A DNA stretch of 27,277 nt from Gymnopilus junonius (lineage: Eukaryota; Basidiomycota; Agaricomycetes; Agaricales; Galerinaceae): NCBI GenBank assembly GCA_015501075.1, contig JADNYJ010000426.1, positions 1-27,277 on the forward strand, given 5' to 3'. The stretch's first letter is position 1, and each line of letters starts with the position of its first letter. Under the pieces are notes generated by a model, which was given only the letters and a program-made list of their open reading frames with translations, was not told the DNA's origin and did no database searches. Below, one piece after another: positions 19,370 to 27,277 of the stretch. The position numbers were made by a program, and so were the translations under genes.

Positions 19370-20989
19370 TCACCGACTTTGCACAAGTCGCGAGGCTGCG
19401 CCTAACGCCAACTTCCTCTCATCCCCAGAGCCACATACATACTCCTTCTTCACACCACCCTCTTCCCAAATAATTCTGAGTCCCTCAGCCGCGTCCAAAA
19501 ATCTCAAGTCACTCGTCGGGTCTCTTCCAAAATCCAAATCCAGCACAGAAAGTCGCAAGTTCTTCCTATTAGTATAAAACATCCAGAAGCATTCTTGAAA
19601 TTTGTCCTCCAGGGTATACCACTTAATTTCTAGAGTTCGTAAGTCGGGCAAGAGAGATCCAGACTTGGAAAGGTATTTAAAGCCCATGAAATCGGTTTCT
19701 AGTATTTGCACCGCCGAAAAAGATCGAAAGATGGAATCAATGTGTATGAAATCCGCTGCTGTGTCAAACGAGTCCAATCTAAGGTAAAGATTCCGGACGG
19801 TTGATACGTCGTGCATCAAGAATGGCGTAATCAGAATGGAATTATCCTCGAAAAGTGGGGACGGCAACAAGAGGCGGACGTGGAAAGTATGTAAAGTTGC
19901 GAACTCCGAGCTGGGGATGACTGGCGAGTGGTCACTGAGTCGAAGGACTTTAATTACGAACATATAAGTGTTGATGTTGATGTCCAGCGATGACACTTTC
20001 GCTCTCGAAAAGTAAGACTCCCCGTAGCGAGTCAACACTTGCATTAGGTCATTTGCATCTGTAAGGTCAGTATGGCTCCTTATCAACGCGTCTAATCCCA
20101 ACATACAGTACACTGCTGGCTTTATCGCTAAAGCAAGCAACGTGACTGGACGCAAACGGCCATTCAGTTCAAGGTGGGTGAGGTGAGGGAGTGCTATGGA
20201 TTCCGGAACGGGGGTCTCGAAATGCGGATGATCGCGGAAGCGGGTTACACTGAGATGTTCCAGGCGGTACATTTGCTTGATGATAGTCATGATTTCCACG
20301 ATATTTATTTCTTGACCGGTCAACTTGAGAACACGGAGATGGATCATCCAAGGTGCCTGCAAATTGAGCGTGAAAGGAGGTGAAGTCATAGCAAACTCTT
20401 CGAGTACTGGAACATCTCCCGAAAAGAGATCGCCTGCGTTCACACCTGGCTTGTTTTCTACAGTGGCGAATGCGTCGTCATACTCAAAACGGATGTTGAA
20501 CGACTCCAAGGAAGGTGCAGGTGGTAGACACGTATTCGAGAAGGACAACAGCGACTCATCTGATACCTTGAGCCTGATGTGCAATTTTCGAATTCTCGAC
20601 CATTCGTCGCGAAGAAGCAGTGAGAGAAACCCACGCCCAAATTCTGTAGAGTCAACCACGTATCCTAGGATGGACAAAGGCGCATCCCCTGTCCTCCTAA
20701 GGATCTCTTCCCGCCCCTCTTTTCCAAGCGCACGTAACCTCTCCAGCTGCAGCATCCGCCCCCAGATCGATGATGATCCCAAAAGGAGATTTCGCCACGA
20801 CTCACACACACGCGATGTCGTTAGAGTGGTGTCCAAGGCGGATTGATGAACCAGGGATTCATTCGAGTCCAAGTTGTATTCAAGGGGATGGTACATGTCG
20901 GCGTTCATGGTGAAGATTTCCCATAAAATGTCACTGCTCAGTTTGCTTATGGGCGAAGAAGATGAGGAAGTCGTTTCGATAGGATACAT
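19370..20989 (-). CDS. F-box/LRR-like protein, copy 2, intact, 539 aa
   Basis: A single open exon from the ATG at 20989 (MYPIETTSSSSSPISKLSSD) to 19370. Residues 14-40 (KLSSDILWEIFTMNADMYHP) and 60-90 (SRVCESWRNLLLGSSSIWGR) form the degenerate F-box typical of Agaricomycete F-box-like proteins. The rest is leucine-rich with about 50-residue periodicity (APSLESFNIRFEY, MYRLEHLSVTRFRDHP, LPHLTHLELNGRL, LLPDLRTLEIKWY). The C-terminus is GSGDERKLALGAASRLVQSR. It is a tandem paralogue in the same orientation as 16269-17877, and unlike that copy has no frame break over 1.6 kb. Likely a substrate adaptor for an SCF ubiquitin ligase; substrate unknown. Confidence 0.85.
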   Translation of the reverse strand: MYPIETTSSSSSPISKLSSDILWEIFTMNADMYHPLEYNLDSNESLVHQSALDTTLTTSRVCESWRNLLLGSSSIWGRMLQLERLRALGKEGREEILRRTGDAPLSILGYVVDSTEFGRGFLSLLLRDEWSRIRKLHIRLKVSDESLLSFSNTCLPPAPSLESFNIRFEYDDAFATVENKPGVNAGDLFSGDVPVLEEFAMTSPPFTLNLQAPWMIHLRVLKLTGQEINIVEIMTIIKQMYRLEHLSVTRFRDHPHFETPVPESIALPHLTHLELNGRLRPVTLLALAIKPAVYCMLGLDALIRSHTDLTDANDLMQVLTRYGESYFSRAKVSSLDININTYMFVIKVLRLSDHSPVIPSSEFATLHTFHVRLLLPSPLFEDNSILITPFLMHDVSTVRNLYLRLDSFDTAADFIHIDSIFRSFSAVQILETDFMGFKYLSKSGSLLPDLRTLEIKWYTLEDKFQECFWMFYTNRKNLRLSVLDLDFGRDPTSDLRFLDAAEGLRIIWEEGGVKKEYVCGSGDERKLALGAASRLVQSR

Positions 20990-23475
20990 GGCTGTTCAGA
21001 AACAAGAGAGCGTGAGACTCGGATGTTGATGGAAATCGATCGTAAGTCTGTTGGTGAATGCCTTGGACCAACTTTTTTTGTAGATCACTTGTTATTGTTC
21101 AGCTTTTGTCTTCCACCGGATAGCCGTCCTATTGACAATCCTTTCTAGACATGAGGTCCACGTCAAATGGTTGTCGTAAATTTTGAGTACTTCATGTTCC
21201 CTTCATCGTTATTGTATCTATGGACGTTTGTAGAGCTCAAGTAGCACAATCTTAAGAACGTAATCGCATTCAGTGAAAGAAATATAAATAAAATCTGCAT
21301 GAGGTTGTAGTAGAGAGTCGAGGATTCCCACCAAACGCAAGAAATTCTAGAAGAAAAAAGGTCGAAAGACGTTATTTTCGCAGCCATCAACCTATCTGAC
21401 CTCAACCACACCACCTCGCACCGTCAAGGAATATCACAGAAAAAGCCGGGTCAATATATAAAAGAAGAGTGGGAAGGCGACGAACTCAATGCGAGGACGT
21501 CATTTGATATTGAATAAAACACGATCGTCATCTTCGACAGACTAATAGACCTAGAATGAAGTGTAAGTAAGCTATTATACTCTTAGCCTAGTCCCCAAAG
21601 AAAGACCGAATTTGTTACATACCACATCCGGCTGCGAAGATACCCCCACATTGACATCAGCGTTCTTCTAAAAATGACGAGTGTTAGACAGAGGATGAGC
21701 GTAACGAAAATAGTATCACAAAATCGACTGACTGCGGCGCCTGACGCTGGCACTGACAATAGGCCTCCAGGCACCATACCCCATACTTCGAGATAGTCAA
21801 TGTTGAAATTAAAAAGGATGCACACAGAGTAGGTAATCGCACGCTAACTGAACTATGAAATACAGGCCATATCAGCAAAATGGAGAGACACAAGGGGAGA
21901 AAGAAGATGAGCCATCAGCTATGTAAGAAAAGTATCAAACGGCTGTGTGAGGAAGAGATATTTTGTAGAACTTTACAGAGGACCTACGGAATATGCACCA
22001 TGTAAATACAGAGAAATGAGGAGAGCGAGGAGGGATGGGATGAGGCGAAAGAGGTGAAGACGCACGCACAATTATATCTAAAAGGTACCTAGAGGACACC
22101 GCAACCATCAAGTTTAAGGTCTGAAGCCAATATGCTCCTATGAGCGCATAGCAAACATTGTAAACCGCCCTAAAAAATTGCATATAAGCAAGAGAGAGAT
22201 GAGACAAAAAAGAAAGAACGAAAGCCTATGTGCATGGCCACTGTCGCTTTCACGTTCAACCAAAGATAACTGATTCGTCATTGGTCTCCCAAACAACTCC
22301 ATCTCACCCATCTTCATGCCTCAGAATCCTTCGTGAACGATTTCCGATGGAGGGCTTACACAGATTAAGAGAAAACTATGCGGAAAGGAGGTGGGCGCAT
22401 ATTATTATATAAGAAGGGAAGCAATCCGTACCGGTCCTTGCCATCTGAGGGTTTCGATTTTGTATTGAGGCCATGGCTGTAACACACTGTTGGGCCGGAG
22501 GCGTGCTGGAAGGAGGATAAGATGAGTGATAGGCTGTAGGATGTGAAAATCGGACGTCTGGAGGTCTTGACTTACATGAAAAGACTGAAGGGCTCCGGTT
22601 AACCAGGGAGATGAGAGCACTGCTTCACAGAATCTGTAACTGAATGAGCAGGAAGATATTGAACATATGTTCCAGTGGACGAACAGAAAAGCTAAAAAGT
22701 GCCCACCTTAGCGTTGGTTACAGTCTCCAGCCTCCCGATATTTCGGTAGCTGCAGCTCTCGTAGCTTATCACAACTGTGCTTCGCCCAAGGACTTGCCAC
22801 TCTTGAACTGTCCTAAGCTTACGCAGATACCACAGTCAGCATAAGTAAAATCACTGGAATGAAACGCACCTCGTCTTCCGTAAACTCGCTGTTGATAAGC
22901 TTGAAGCTCGAAGACGGGGTTAGAGCTCGGTGTGCCTGAAGGAGGAACGAGGACGTGCATCATTATCGATGAGGAGGGAGTGCTAAGAATGAAAGACATC
23001 AAGAAAGTTCTGAACATTGCTCGAAACCTAATCACTATGGCGCCTCTCCTGCTCGAAGGCTGAAGCTCCCGTCATTCACCTTGCGTTCCTTCCCATTCAC
23101 CCTCCACATCCGACAACTACGCGATTCAGTCCGAAACACGGGTTATTGTTGGATAGAACGATGGGCACAATTTCAAGGAGGGCGCGCGTACATGTTTGTC
23201 AGGAGCCGATGCTGGGGGGAATGGGGGACGGGAAAAGATTGTGTGACCAGTGATAACGCGTTACGATACGCGACTTTGATCGTAAGCCGTTCCAGCCGAT
23301 CAGTATTTACTTGTGTTTACCTAAAGCGTTGACTCCAACGATCTTCCATTGCAGTCGTTTAAACCATCCAGATTCCACCATCCACCATCATGCATCCCCC
23401 TCGATCTCACTCGCATGATTCTATTGGATCCGCTCTTTATCCAAGGAGTGCCTGGTCTCTATATCATCTAAGGCA
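20990..23475. other. Long stretch without a confidently called gene
   Basis: Candidate fragments on the minus strand are not strong enough to call. Near 21720-21840 a hydrophobic piece (SGAAVSRFCDTIFVTLILCL) recalls one helix of DUF6534-type proteins. Near 22130-22200 is another hydrophobic piece (AVYNVCYALIGAYWL). Near 22850-22920 is SEFTEDEVRFIPVILLMLTV ending in a stop. They may be remains of one or two membrane-protein genes read on the minus strand. No RNA gene or repeat was seen. Confidence 0.3.
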
Positions 23476-23806
23476 ATGAGGCGACTTTCGACCGTTTCGG
23501 ATACATCTTCGACTCTTAAGCTGGTGACGTTTGCGCCGCTGGAATTGATGGGCTCGATTTGGAAGAGATTGGAAGAGAATAAGAAGGTAAATATAACATC
23601 TACGGCGACATCGACTTCTCCCCCGCCCGATTCTTCTTCTCAGTTTCGTAGTCTGCCTCCTGTTCTCGAGTAATCATCTATCCTGCACCTCTCATACGTC
23701 ATCTCCGTCTACTCCTATGTCTCAGGCTGTATTTGAATTCGTGCCCAAATACATGGAATATATCAGGAACTTCAGCATCAGTCTATCTCCCTGGAATCCT
23801 ATCTGA
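23476..23806 (+). CDS. Small two-exon gene candidate, unknown family
   Basis: Exon 1 (23476-23586) reads MRRLSTVSDTSSTLKLVTFA and LELMGSIWKRLEENKK. A GTAAAT donor at 23587 and a CTCAG acceptor ending at 23725 join it in phase 0 to AVFEFVPKYMEYIRN, then FSISLSPWNPI and a TGA at 23804-23806. The predicted protein is about 63 residues. Both exons have amphipathic, coding-like composition. The intron would be 139 bp, longer than others here, and reading through without splicing gives a Ser/Thr/Pro-rich tail instead. I do not recognise the family. It could also be a fragment of a larger gene. Confidence 0.3.
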
Positions 23807-23858
23807 TTTGAACCGCCTCCTAGCGCGACCCTTGCTCTTATGGTTACTGGTATTATTT

Positions 23859-23919
23859 ACTTCGGAATATATCCTATCGGATGTGTGGGTCCTATAACGC
23901 TCGCATTTTACCTGATCTA
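23859..23919. repeat. Direct repeat, copy A
   Basis: ACTTCGGAATATATCC...GTGTGGGTCCT...GCTCGCATTTTACCTGATCTA is an imperfect copy of 24011-24067, about 150 bases downstream. Confidence 0.55.
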
Positions 23920-24010
23920 GAGCAACCTTCCTGCGCCGCCTCCACACAAACTGGGCAACGGCCTCCATTCTCAGCTATTTCCTTCACACAGAAGCGGGAA
24001 ATGCATATAG

Positions 24011-24067
24011 ACTTCGGAACATTCCATTAGATCTGTGGGTCCTCGGCGCTCATTTTGACGTGATCTA
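24011..24067. repeat. Direct repeat, copy B
   Basis: ACTTCGGAACATTCC...CTGTGGGTCCT...GCTCATTTTGACGTGATCTA, in the same orientation as copy A. Confidence 0.55.
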
Positions 24068-24374
24068 TGAGGAACGTGTCCTGCTTAAAAAGGAAACCAA
24101 TCTTCTTTTGTCTCATTGTACAGCACTTACATGGACGCATTTCTTGCTACCTTGGGATGCTGCAATTTATTTCAGCTATTCTTCTCCTCTTGGAAGACAT
24201 TCTTACTGCGCATTTAGAACTACCATGTGAAAAGCCATCCCGAGAGAGGTTCCTTCCACTTTTCAGCTCGTGGTGAGCCCCGACTCGCTGCTGTTCAAGA
24301 GATTTCCAACTTCTGAGCACCCACAAATGATTCACGCTCTGAATTTGAATTTCCGTCTGTAAATTCTGGTTTGG

Positions 24375-24382
24375 TATATATA
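24375..24382 (+). promoter_or_regulatory. TATA box of the Cys-rich small gene
   Basis: TATATATA in GGTATATATACTCAGCC, about 107 bases before the ATG at 24489. The leader after it is CA-rich and free of ATG codons, typical of well-expressed fungal genes. Confidence 0.6.
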
Positions 24383-24488
24383 CTCAGCCAGAGTCCTCCA
24401 TTCGCCCCAGTGAATCCAACCACACCACGCTACTCAACTTTCTTTCCAACCACTCCATCACGACCACCATCCAGTTCAAACATCTCAA

Positions 24489-24695
24489 ATGTCTAGACCT
24501 GATTGTTCCGTCTGCACTCACCTCACCCGATACCATTCTCTACACCACTGCCCCTGTGTCCAACTTTACGGGATCCCCGTGGGCCACTTCCACTGGTGCA
24601 CTATTTGTGTTGAATATTGCTACAAATCTCGTGGATGTCCTTTCCCACTGCCGTCCTTCGATGTTACCCACCGCCGTTGTAAGAGATTTGTATAA
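24489..24695 (+). CDS. Cys/His-rich 68-residue protein, probable zinc binder, unknown family
   Basis: The intact open frame starts in a good context (CTCAAATGTC) and ends TAA. Nine cysteines lie at residues 6, 9, 21, 23, 37, 40, 44, 50 and 64 and seven histidines at 11, 16, 19, 20, 33, 35 and 61. The motif order is CSVC, HSLHHCPC, HFHWCTICVEYC, RGCPFP and a basic end HRRCKRFV. Two CxxC knuckles and His-Cys pairs suggest two zinc sites. There is no signal peptide or membrane helix, so an intracellular metal-binding protein is more likely than a secreted disulfide-rich effector. The TATA box, ATG-free leader and unbroken frame support expression. I recognise no family. Confidence 0.55.
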   Translation: MSRPDCSVCTHLTRYHSLHHCPCVQLYGIPVGHFHWCTICVEYCYKSRGCPFPLPSFDVTHRRCKRFV

Positions 24696-25356
24696 TATTA
24701 GGTGTCATTTCACTTGTGGATGCTAACACAATATGCTCTGTTACTTAGTACTTAGGAATATTGACCGGCTTGGCAGGTCTCAGTGATAGGATATCGGCAG
24801 GCCGACTTTAACCCTGCCTCACGATGTGTATTTTCCGAGATGGAATCTCCCACGACTTTCTTCGACATTTCTCTTCATTTCGACTGTCAGCATTTTGGAT
24901 AAGAAGAGCATAAACGAGATGTACACATATACAATGAGTTCCGCTTTAGAATATGTTTATCAAATTTGCGTTCAATGGCATTGTGTTTTCATATAAGAAA
25001 GTTTGACTTACTGTACGCATCATCCCAGCAATCATAACCTTCACTGGGCCATTTTGAAATAAAGGAACAAAGGTTCGGATAGCCTAACAATGACATGCAT
25101 TTTAAACAATGAGTATAATGAATGCCAAACGACAGTCGGCCCTTCTATTCAAAGTAAAGGTATATAAATCATCCGTTTCGTACCTAAAATTCTCCCATCC
25201 CTCCCTTGCTTGCTATGCTGGCAATCATCTGCGCTTTATTTCTCTCTCCACTGGACACCATCCTATGCCGAGTCTTGTACCTTACCACCTATCAAAGGCA
25301 TAATAACACCTCAAGCCCATCTTCAACCCCTTCCAACTCGGGCTACTGTCCTCGAG
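24696..25356. other. Intergenic, no gene recognised
   Basis: 3' flank of the Cys-rich gene. No splice-supported coding sequence was seen. Confidence 0.4.
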
Positions 25357-25404
25357 TCACTCTTTGAGCTCCTTAGCGGCCTCATCGCACGCTTCAATGA
25401 ACTT
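25357..25404 (-). pseudogene. Exon remnant of the small-gene family, third copy
   Basis: The minus strand reads CTGTTTCAG followed by KFIEACDEAAKELKE and a stop. This matches acceptor CTGTTTCAG plus DFNEAHDEAGKDREE of the gene at 25472-25666. It lies in direct orientation just downstream of that gene and looks like a decayed tandem copy or an old alternative last exon. Confidence 0.45.
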
Positions 25405-25417
25405 CTGAAACAGAAAT

Positions 25418-25880
25418 TGAAATCTTATCAAAAACATCTGTGAAAGGGGGGTCAGTAGTCATCTGAACGTATCAAGCATCATTTTCCTTCTCAGAAGAAA
25501 GGAACGCGACATATCCATCCATCCACTCTTCCAGAGTCAAAGTCTGATTGATCTGCGGGACGATACTCACCTCACCGTCCATCAAAGCGAAACAATCCTG
25601 CATTAACATCTCCAGCCCTCCCTCCTCACGATCCTTACCAGCTTCGTCGTGAGCTTCATTGAAATCCTGAAACAGAACGGATGAGAGATCGTTTATCCTC
25701 TCCTCTCTTGACAGTCCTCATCGTGCTCCTGCCTTTCACTCACCTCTGAACGCTTTAGCTTAGAATCAGAAAGAGTAGTGGAACATGTAGATTCCGGGGA
25801 ACAATACACAGCACTCACAGCAGAAATAACGCGAAGCGTCAGTGGCATTGATGCCACTACGTCCCAACTCCATGTGGCAT
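25418..25880. repeat. Large inverted repeat, left arm
   Basis: Reverse-complementary to about 26290-26756. Outer parts are nearly identical (GAAATCTTATCAAA, GTCAGTAGTCATCTGAACG against its mirror). Similarity falls off towards the centre. The arms carry a duplicated gene in head-to-head orientation. Confidence 0.8.
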
Positions 25881-25980
25881 AACAAGGGGCAAGGGTGCCC
25901 AGTGCACATTGTATCCGGAGTGACAGCTGATGCAGTCCGAAGAGCAATCGATAGCATCGCATTTTCCTATCTCCCATCCT
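25472..25980 (-). CDS. Small acidic gene, left copy of inverted pair, unknown family
   Basis: The last exon (25666-25472) follows acceptor CTGTTTCAG and encodes 64 residues: DFNEAHDEAGKDREEGGLEM, LMQDCFALMDGEVSIVPQ, INQTLTLEEWMDGYVAFLSS, EKENDA and stop. It is open throughout. Upstream, in 25695-25980, conserved pieces include TDASRYFCCECC in one frame and SAVYCSPESTC in another, so at least one more intron must lie there. GTGAGT donors occur at both SA|GTGAGT and SE|GTGAGT; the second, at about 25740, joins LKRSE to DFNEA in phase. The start codon is not settled. The protein would be small, with a Cys pair region and an acidic helical tail. I do not recognise the family. Confidence 0.5.
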
Positions 25981-25984
25981 CTAC

Positions 25985-26240
25985 TCGCACTCGACTTTCG
26001 CGCACCCGACAATAGCAATACTAGTTAAGTGCAAGGCACCACCCACGTGATCTCTTAAATCCATCCATTGTCAGTGCGGGGGTTATTTCAGTCGCGCGTT
26101 TTTTATTTCGTCCGACGTACCCTTCTCTCTCTCTCTACCACCACCAGCACCTCACGACAATCTTACCGCTACCATATCACGAACGCGAATTTCGAACTCG
26201 ATTACTCCTCTTCGACATTCCTTCAAGTTCTCACTTGACT
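25985..26240. promoter_or_regulatory. Shared bidirectional promoter region of the inverted gene pair
   Basis: This is the spacer between the divergent copies. It is GC-richer than its surroundings, with a GCGGGGGTTATTTCAGTCGC stretch near 26077, CACGTG at 26045-26050 (an E-box word bound by bHLH factors) and a (CT)n tract at 26122-26136. Assignment as a promoter is inferred from the head-to-head layout. Confidence 0.4.
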
Positions 26241-26244
26241 TGGA

Positions 26245-26714
26245 ACTTTACGACATGCAACGGGCAATGTATGAAGAGCACACTGCTCATGCACTTCACA
26301 TGCACATGGTGCTGGGGGCAGTGACATCGATGATACTGATCCTTCACGTTATCTCTGCCGTGAGTGTTCGGTGTATTGTTCCCGGATCGTCATGTTCACC
26401 ATTCTCTCTGGTATTGAAATGATGCGCTCCGAGTGAGTTGTGAGCAGGAGCATGATGGGGTTCTCAAGCGCAGGAGAGGATGGATGATCTCTCATCCGTT
26501 CTGTTTCAGGATTTCGACGAAGCTCATGATGAAGCTGGAAGGAACGTGAGCTGGGAGGGTTGGATATGTTAATGCAGGATTGTTTCGTTTTGATGGATGG
26601 TGAGGTGAGTATCGTCCGCAGATCGATCAGACTTTGACTCTGGAAGAGTGGATGGATGAATATGTCTCGTTCCTTTCTTCCGAGAAGGAAATGATGCTTG
26701 ATGCGTTCAGATGA
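26245..26714 (+). pseudogene. Small acidic gene, right copy of inverted pair, frame-broken
   Basis: Mirror copy of 25472-25980. The last exon starts at 26510 after CTGTTTCAG and reads DFDEAHDEAG like its partner. It then loses one base at GCTGGAAGG (partner GCTGGTAAGG), one at GTCCGC (partner GTCCCGC) and one at GAAATG (partner GAAAATG). A fourth shorter run, TTCCCGG against TTCCCCGG, lies upstream near 26385. With these allowed for, the tail matches EWMDEYVSFLSSEKE. As written the frame stops early (TAA at about 26570). Upstream the frame HGAGGSDIDDTDPSRYLCRE parallels GRSGINATDASRYFCCE of the left copy. Confidence 0.5.
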
Positions 26715-26756
26715 CTACTGATGTCCTTTCACAGATGTGTTTGATAAGATTTCATT
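26290..26756. repeat. Large inverted repeat, right arm
   Basis: Mirror of 25418-25880, ending GATAAGATTTCATTTTAG. Confidence 0.8.
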
Positions 26757-27277
26757 TTAGTAGTTTACTTACTGTATGATTATTACGCTCGCCGTTGTGT
26801 CTGTTGTAGTTAGAATCCTTCTGCTGATTTACGAATTACTTATATACTAATGGCTCTTTATGTACTGATGTATTCACCATGCACTAGTGTATTCATTCAA
26901 TCATTTGTATCATCGTATGCTTTAAGAACGCGTCACCCTTTTACTTGGATTAAAAATGTACTGAAAGTTCTGACGGTCCGAATCTCATCAAACTTCAAGC
27001 TCCCCTTATATTTAATATTTCACTCGCCGGCCACTTTCGCCACATAAAAATCAAATTCGACATAGACAGACGTTCGATTATGATCATGTCGGTGATATCA
27101 GCCGTTCTAAGCTCAGCCAGGACCGGCTGACGTCTTTGCTTCTACTGTAGAACACGGAGTCCGGACAGACTAACATGGCAAATTGGGATTTAGATTTACA
27201 CGAGAGACACTATTTGGAACATAGTAGATAAGTAGCAGGGGAATGATGAATAAGGTACAATAAATCAGGATATTAAA
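26757..27277. other. Intergenic, no gene recognised
   Basis: AT-rich stretch without coding-like frames or RNA genes on either strand. Confidence 0.4.

Noticed and set aside
20325..20846. 173-codon plus-strand frame
   Set aside because: It lies wholly antisense within the intact F-box copy 2 coding exon.
21583..21893. Possible second DUF6534-type membrane protein on the minus strand
   Set aside because: Only one helix-like segment resembles the family and no splice path to further helices could be built.

Overview
The window looks like nuclear DNA of a filamentous basidiomycete, most likely an Agaricomycete. Genes are split by short (about 50-65 bp) GT-AG introns. The recognisable families are ones that expand in mushroom-forming fungi: a NACHT NTPase of the 'SFSNA...TFTQH...LGAFHDSGERFDPP' type, F-box/LRR-like proteins, a DUF6534-type membrane protein and a Cys-rich acidic protein. 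No rRNA, tRNA, CRISPR array or complete autonomous transposon was found. All assignments come from reading the sequence; no database was searched.

Layout, left to right. 6-1551 (-): an MDR-family NADP-dependent alkenal/prostaglandin-type reductase with seven or more introns and two frame breaks. 1842-2994 (-): an internal fragment of a fungal phospholipase D-like gene, with one HKD motif intact across an intron. 3370-4555 (-): a broken acidic, Cys-rich gene. 4710-5282: a 573-bp hAT-type MITE with 8-bp target-site duplications. 5887-8301 (+): a NACHT NTPase gene in three reading frames. 10440-11026 (+): the C-terminal half of a DUF6534-like membrane protein gene, with a GC-AG intron and an in-frame stop. 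12599-14005 (+) and 14472-14739 (+): a tandem duplication of a gene with a VHL-beta-domain-like N-terminus. The first copy continues into a possible beta-trefoil part and the second is cut short. 16269-17877 (-) and 19370-20989 (-): two paralogous F-box genes, the first broken and the second intact, with remnants of a coiled-coil gene (+) between them. 23476-23806 (+): a small two-exon candidate. 24489-24695 (+): a 68-residue Cys/His-rich gene with a good TATA box. 25357-26756: three copies of a small unknown gene, two of them arranged head-to-head as a large inverted repeat.

The genes do not form an obvious pathway. This is an accessory, duplication-rich region of tandem and inverted paralogues, gene fragments and a MITE. 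The most striking pattern is that nearly every recognised gene is interrupted by single-base losses, mostly in or beside short homopolymer runs, while in-frame nonsense changes are rare. Where intact and broken paralogues sit side by side (the two F-box genes, the inverted pair at 25.4-26.7 kb) the difference is visible directly. Either many genes are recent pseudogenes or the assembly under-calls homopolymers. Protein calls here should be treated as provisional until that is settled.
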